In this document: piece by piece, positions 60,469 through 64,000 of the stretch
Layout of the letters: the number at the start of each line of letters is the position of its first letter
Position numbering within the stretch: position 1 is the stretch's first letter
Assembly (NCBI RefSeq): GCF_003351405.1
Contig: NZ_CP031240.1
Span: 558,001 to 622,000, forward strand
From: Haemophilus haemolyticus
Lineage (GTDB): Bacteria > Pseudomonadota > Gammaproteobacteria > Enterobacterales > Pasteurellaceae
Length of the DNA: 64,000 nt
Direction of reading: 5' to 3'
The notes under the pieces: generated by a model
Seen by the model: only the letters and a program-made list of their open reading frames with translations
Told to the model about the DNA's origin: nothing
Database searches by the model: none
Position numbers and translations under genes: made by a program

Positions 60469-61650
60469 TTATAAACTAATTTCTAGCTGTTCATAAGCTT
60501 GTTTTACTTTTTCCAACGCTTTTTCAACGGATACATCACGCGCAAGTAAAACGCCTAAGCGTCGATGGCCATTCACTTCTCCTTTACCAAATAATCGAAT
60601 ATTAGTATGAGGTTGTGCCAGTACTTTTTCGATTCCACCAAATTGCACATTTTGTGATTTACCTTCAACAACAATAGCTTTAGACGCCGATGGGCTAATC
60701 AACGTAATTTCTGGGATTGGTAAACCTAAGATTGCACGAGCATGTAAAGCGAATTCAGAAAGCTCTTGAGAAATCAGCGTTACCATTCCCGTATCATGAG
60801 GACGAGGCGATACTTCATTGAAAATCACCTCGTCACCACACACAAACATCTCCACACCGAAAATACCGAATCCACCCAATGCACCGGTAACCTTCTCAGC
60901 AATCGATTGCGCTTTTGATAATGCAATATCCGACATAGCTTGAGGCTGCCAAGATTCCCGATAATCACCATCTTCTTGACGATGACCTATTGGCGCAAGG
61001 AAACTTGTACCATTGATATGGCGTACTGTCAGTAACGTGATTTCATAATCAAATTTGACAAAGCCTTCAACAATTACTCGACCTGCACCTGCACGCCCAC
61101 CTTCTTGCGCGTAATCCCAAGCTTTTTGAATGTCATCTTTAGACTTTAGAATGCTTTGCCCATGTCCAGAAGAAGACATAATCGGTTTCACCACGCAAGG
61201 AATACCAATTTTTTCAACCGAACTTTGAAAGTCCGAAAAATTATCCACAAATTGGTAAGGCGAAGTTGGTAGCCCTAACTCTTCTGAAGCTAGACGACGA
61301 ATCCCTTCACGATTCATCGTAAGTTGAGTGGCTTTTGCAGTCGGCACAACATTAAAGCCGGCTTGTTCTAATTCAACCAAAGTGGCAGTTGAAATGGCTT
61401 CAACTTCGGGAACTATATAGTCAGGCTTTTCTTTTTCAACAAGCGCTTTCAATGCATTACCATCTAACATAGAAATGGCGTATGCACGATGTGCTACTTG
61501 TTGTGCTGGGGCATTTTCATAGCGATCAACTGCAATAACTTCAACGCCTAAACGTTGCAATTCAATCACTACTTCTTTACCCAATTCACCAGAACCCAAC
61601 ATCATTACTTTGGTTGCATTAGGGGTTAATGCTGTGCCAAGTGTTGTCAT
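60469..61650 (-). CDS. purT: Formate-dependent phosphoribosylglycinamide formyltransferase
   Basis: PurT makes formyl-GAR from formate and ATP in purine synthesis. The 393-residue ATP-grasp enzyme has [19 protein letters not shown] near the N-terminus, [13 protein letters not shown] in the ATP domain, [25 protein letters not shown] for metal and substrate binding, and a C-terminal barrel with RRLGVLLA. It begins eight bases after the luxS stop behind TAGGAG, so it is likely cotranscribed with luxS. Confidence 0.97.
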   Translation of the reverse strand: MTTLGTALTPNATKVMMLGSGELGKEVVIELQRLGVEVIAVDRYENAPAQQVAHRAYAISMLDGNALKALVEKEKPDYIVPEVEAISTATLVELEQAGFNVVPTAKATQLTMNREGIRRLASEELGLPTSPYQFVDNFSDFQSSVEKIGIPCVVKPIMSSSGHGQSILKSKDDIQKAWDYAQEGGRAGAGRVIVEGFVKFDYEITLLTVRHINGTSFLAPIGHRQEDGDYRESWQPQAMSDIALSKAQSIAEKVTGALGGFGIFGVEMFVCGDEVIFNEVSPRPHDTGMVTLISQELSEFALHARAILGLPIPEITLISPSASKAIVVEGKSQNVQFGGIEKVLAQPHTNIRLFGKGEVNGHRRLGVLLARDVSVEKALEKVKQAYEQLEISL

Positions 61651-61658
61651 GATTTCTC

Positions 61659-62162
61659 CTATTTTAATAACGAATCATCGAGTGCCAAATCTTCATTTTT
61701 ATTCACGCCCACACCGCGTGCGATAACATTTTTTGCAATTTCGTGTGCTTCTTCCAAAGAATGTTCCGTATAAGTACCACATTGATAAATATTTAATTCA
61801 GGGATAGTTGTTTGATCTTGCACACCTAAAATATCTTGCATTGAAGCTAACCAAGCTTGTGCTACTTGCTGTTCATTTGGCCTACCAATCAAGGACATAT
61901 AAAATCCCGTGCGACATCCCATCGGAGAAATATCAATAATTTCAACGCTATCGCTATTTAAATGATCACGCATAAAACCCGCAAACAAATGTTCAAGCGT
62001 ATGAATACCTTTTGAAGGAAGAATTTCTTTATTTGGAATACAGAAACGTAAATCAAAAATGGTAATGTCGTCACCTTTTGGCGTGCGCATCGTTTTTGCA
62101 ACACGTACCGCTGGTGCATTCATTTTGGTATGATCCACTTTAAAACTATCAAGTAATGGCAT
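61659..62162 (-). CDS. luxS: S-ribosylhomocysteine lyase LuxS
   Basis: LuxS cleaves S-ribosylhomocysteine to homocysteine and the AI-2 precursor DPD. The 167-residue enzyme shows the metal-binding [14 protein letters not shown] and the distal Cys in [14 protein letters not shown], plus [18 protein letters not shown] precedes the ATG. Two candidate small RNAs lie divergently upstream. Confidence 0.98.
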   Translation of the reverse strand: MPLLDSFKVDHTKMNAPAVRVAKTMRTPKGDDITIFDLRFCIPNKEILPSKGIHTLEHLFAGFMRDHLNSDSVEIIDISPMGCRTGFYMSLIGRPNEQQVAQAWLASMQDILGVQDQTTIPELNIYQCGTYTEHSLEEAHEIAKNVIARGVGVNKNEDLALDDSLLK

Positions 62163-62232
62163 AAAGTTTTCCTTATAAATCAGTAAATTAAAAATAAATT
62201 TGAATAAATGTTCATTTTTTGCAAATTCTAAT

Positions 62233-62260
62233 GAACTTTATGGCAAGGCTCATTGTCTTA
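62233..62260 (+). promoter_or_regulatory. SigmaE-like promoter of candidate sRNA copy 1
   Basis: GAACTT (62233-62238), a 17-base gap and TCTTA (62256-62260, within GTCTTA) resemble the sigmaE consensus (GGAACTT, 15-17 bases, GTCTRA). The copy-1 RNA would start about four bases later at AAC. Confidence 0.5.
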
Positions 62261-62261
62261 T

Positions 62262-62340
62262 GTAACAAGCAACTTGCAGTTGTTTTAATAAAATTGGTTC
62301 CTTAGGTTATTTGCCCCGCATTTATTGTGGGGCTTTTTTT
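62262..62340 (+). ncRNA. Candidate small RNA, copy 1
   Basis: A ~76-base unit has a 5' hairpin region (AAGCAACTTGC), an AT-rich middle, an anti-Shine-Dalgarno-like GGTTCCTTAGG, and a terminator (GCCCCGCA / TGTGGGGC, then seven T). It has no reading frame of note. A second copy with three or four substitutions starts at 62408. It lies divergent from luxS, where enterobacteria carry the micA sRNA. Confidence 0.6.
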
Positions 62341-62377
62341 ATCCCGAATTTTCATTTAAAAAATTTTCAGAAAATTT

Positions 62378-62404
62378 GAACTTTCTCATAAAGTGCTAGT
62401 CTCA
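62378..62404 (+). promoter_or_regulatory. SigmaE-like promoter of candidate sRNA copy 2
   Basis: GAACTT (62378-62383), a 16-base gap and TCTCA (62400-62404, within GTCTCA) match copy 1 in both boxes while the spacer sequences differ. Conservation of just the boxes supports promoter function. Confidence 0.5.
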
Positions 62405-62405
62405 T

Positions 62406-62484
62406 AGAACAAGCAACTTGCAGTTGTTTTAATAAAATTGGTTCCTTAGGTTATTTGCCCTGCATTCATTGTGGGGCTTTTTCT
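62406..62484 (+). ncRNA. Candidate small RNA, copy 2
   Basis: Repeats copy 1 over ~75 bases. A C-to-T change in the terminator stem (GCCCTGCA against TGTGGGGC) keeps pairing as U-G, and a second change is in the loop, so structure is maintained. The T run is slightly broken (TTTTTCTTG). It ends just before the convergent yqaA stop. Confidence 0.6.
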
Positions 62485-62492
62485 TGCGCATT

Positions 62493-62966
62493 TTATAATA
62501 AGAATGGTGCACTAAAAAACAATAACACAACATAACGAACCAGTTTTCCAAGAAAGATAAAGACGCTACTTGCTACAAAATTTAATCTTAACCAACCAGC
62601 TATAGCGCAAAATAAATCACCAACTACAGGTAGCCAGCTTAAAAGTAAAGTAATCGCCCCATAACGCTTTATCTGATTCATGGCCCATAAAGTGCGGTGA
62701 TTTTTAGGATCAAATTTTGGCATCCATCGCCCAATCCCGTAAGTAGTTAAACTCCCTAATCCATTGCCAAGCGTGGCGAAAAAAACGAGTGCCAATATAT
62801 CTGTACTAAATAAAGATCCCAACACTAATTTAGGTACAGCAAGAGCAACAAACACAACTTCTGAATTACCTGGTAATACTGTTGCACTCAGAAATGCACT
62901 GACAAACATAAGGCATAACGCATGAGTTTGCCAAAAATCAGCGCTAAAAAATGAAAAAATATCCAT
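62493..62966 (-). CDS. yqaA: YqaA family membrane protein (DedA/SNARE-associated)
   Basis: The 157-residue protein has about four hydrophobic segments and the DedA-like pattern GNSEVVFVALAVP, GNGLGSLTTYGIGRWMP and LLSWLPVVGDLFCAIAGWLR. The family is thought to act in phospholipid flipping. Its ATG shares a base with the upstream yqaB stop (TAATG). Confidence 0.9.
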   Translation of the reverse strand: MDIFSFFSADFWQTHALCLMFVSAFLSATVLPGNSEVVFVALAVPKLVLGSLFSTDILALVFFATLGNGLGSLTTYGIGRWMPKFDPKNHRTLWAMNQIKRYGAITLLLSWLPVVGDLFCAIAGWLRLNFVASSVFIFLGKLVRYVVLLFFSAPFLL

Positions 62967-63568
62967 TATCTTGGCGAAATGATTTCTCGTGTACGCACAT
63001 CAAACACGTCCATTCCCGCATTTAATCCCGCCTGCACGCCTAAATCAGCATCTTCAAATACAATACAACGACTTGGATTTGCTTGAATTAATTCCGCACA
63101 ACGTAAAAAGGTTTCTGGATGCGGCTTATGTTCTTTTACATCATCTGCACTGACAATTGCATTAAAGTAAGGTGCGATAGCCAGTTTATCCATCAACATA
63201 TCAATAATTTTACGGTGTGAGCCAGAACCTAGAGCAATCGGCTTTTTTTGATGGAAAAATTTAACAATTTCAAAGGTTGGCAATAACTTTGATTGAGTCG
63301 GAATAAGTTGATAAGACAACTCACGTTTTGCAGCCAGCACATCCTCAATTCGATCAAGTGGCATATTCGCCGCTTTCATCATTTCCCCGGCAATAGTTCG
63401 AACCGTCGCCCCACCTAAGTTATACATAATTTGGCTATCAAATTCATAGCCAAATCGCTCTCCCACCATCGTCCAAGCCTGTGCATGCACGGGCATTGTA
63501 TCGATTAAAGTTCCATCCATATCAAAAATCAATCCTTCATATGGATTGAACATCTCATAATCTAACAT
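62966..63568 (-). CDS. yqaB: HAD-family sugar phosphatase YqaB
   Basis: The 200-residue haloacid-dehalogenase phosphatase has the nucleophile motif IFDMDGTLIDTMP (residues 15-27), ALGSGSHRK (motif II), and the late FEDADLGVQAG (motif IV). E. coli YqaB hydrolyses fructose 1-phosphate and related sugars. AAGGA precedes the ATG. It is cotranscribed with yqaA. Confidence 0.93.
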   Translation of the reverse strand: MLDYEMFNPYEGLIFDMDGTLIDTMPVHAQAWTMVGERFGYEFDSQIMYNLGGATVRTIAGEMMKAANMPLDRIEDVLAAKRELSYQLIPTQSKLLPTFEIVKFFHQKKPIALGSGSHRKIIDMLMDKLAIAPYFNAIVSADDVKEHKPHPETFLRCAELIQANPSRCIVFEDADLGVQAGLNAGMDVFDVRTREIISPR

Positions 63569-63682
63569 TATTACATCCTTACAAATTTTTCACCATTTTG
63601 CTACAAAACTGTGATCTGTGCACTGTTTTATTTCAGTAAAGTGCGGTAAATTAGTGAGCAAATTTTGAACTAATAAAAAGAA

Positions 63683-64000
63683 ATGCGGTTATTTAAGCAA
63701 CTAGAACGTTGGAAAATTCGCAGGCAAATAAATCAATCTATTATTGATATGATATTTCGTTTACGAGATCGATTAGCTCATTACTGGCAAGTTGATGTGA
63801 ATACGCCTCAAGTAGATTTTATGCTGCTACACATTGCTTGCAGCTTAGGTCGAATAGAACGAGGAGGTTGCGTTTCACCACTTTATCCAGAAATGCTTGA
63901 AGAAATTCAAAGTGCGGTCATTTTTCCACAAGTTTTAGCCATCCATCAAGATTTGCTCAAGTTGATGCCGTTTTCCATTCCTGAAGCAGAACAAACTTAT
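63683..64000 (+). CDS. PRD-like domain protein (partial, N-terminal part)
   Basis: The open frame runs from ATG 63683 to the window end (106 codons). After a basic start (LFKQLERWKIRRQ), it has a helical segment and MLLHIACSLGRIERG, resembling the HxxxxxxRI signature of PRD regulatory domains (PTS-controlled antiterminators and activators). No DNA- or RNA-binding domain precedes it. The identification is tentative because the gene is cut. Confidence 0.5.
   Translation, partial: MRLFKQLERWKIRRQINQSIIDMIFRLRDRLAHYWQVDVNTPQVDFMLLHIACSLGRIERGGCVSPLYPEMLEEIQSAVIFPQVLAIHQDLLKLMPFSIPEAEQTY

Noticed and set aside
62264..62484. Tandem copies as a simple duplicated terminator for yqaA
   Set aside because: The T runs follow the hairpins on the forward strand, opposite to yqaA, and the conserved part extends ~45 bases upstream of the hairpin with promoter-like boxes.

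Overview
The window is chromosomal DNA of Haemophilus influenzae (probably nontypeable) or a very close relative such as H. haemolyticus. The Hin-type DNA uptake signal AAGTGCGGT / ACCGCACTT recurs throughout, often as inverted pairs acting as terminators. Nearly every core gene is a recognisable Pasteurellaceae family in a familiar local order (ftsY-ftsE, fruBKA, tmk-holB-tatD, rpiA-serA, rbsDACBK-rbsR, ilvG-M-D-A, luxS-purT). No rRNA, tRNA, CRISPR array, intact insertion sequence or prophage was seen.

Layout. 0-6.5 kb: ftsE (partial), ftsY, rsmD, trmL, the LOS glycosyltransferase lpsA, ribB with an FMN riboswitch, nadR and a coupled metallophosphoesterase. 6.5-10.6 kb: fructose PTS operon fruB-fruK-fruA. 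10.7-19.3 kb: a lipoprotein, a CNNM/CBS membrane protein, a DUF1523 protein, tatD-holB-tmk-mltG, a SurA-like chaperone, pyrR, mazG. 19.3-29.2 kb: a VirK/YbjX-family protein, lon behind a sigma32-like promoter, hemW, rpiA, serA, ygfZ, yicC, tyrP. 29.2-34.6 kb: an accessory island. 34.6-43 kb: yqhA, the ribose operon and rmuC. 43-48.7 kb: dihaem cytochrome c peroxidase, quinol-type NO reductase, and an NSS transporter with a 31-residue partner. 48.9-55 kb: branched-chain amino-acid operon with an embedded unknown lipoprotein gene. 55-64 kb: dnaE, a phosphohexomutase, purT-luxS, two tandem candidate small RNAs, yqaA-yqaB and a partial gene.

The accessory island is the most unusual part. An XRE regulator is divergent from a TbpB-like surface lipoprotein, and a Slam-type outer-membrane translocator lies 2 kb downstream. 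A 17-bp operator is shared by the regulator/lipoprotein and Slam promoters. Between lipoprotein and Slam sits a separately terminated, overlapping two-gene cassette: a protein with a PD-(D/E)XK-like N-terminus (QAK) and a degenerate uracil-phosphoribosyltransferase-like protein. It could be an undescribed defence-type module. The island is bracketed by two diverged copies of the same terminator element and has no exact Hin-type uptake signals; its Slam gene instead carries near-matches to the Actinobacillus-type signal. This suggests import from another Pasteurellaceae clade.

The second notable signal is a pair of nearly identical ~75-nt units upstream of luxS. Each has a strong terminator and a conserved GAACTT / GTCTYA promoter resembling sigmaE promoters. 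Enterobacterial micA, a sigmaE-dependent porin-repressing sRNA, also lies beside luxS, so these may be positional counterparts with a different sequence.

Locus names for strain Rd, where given, are from memory. No similarity search was possible.
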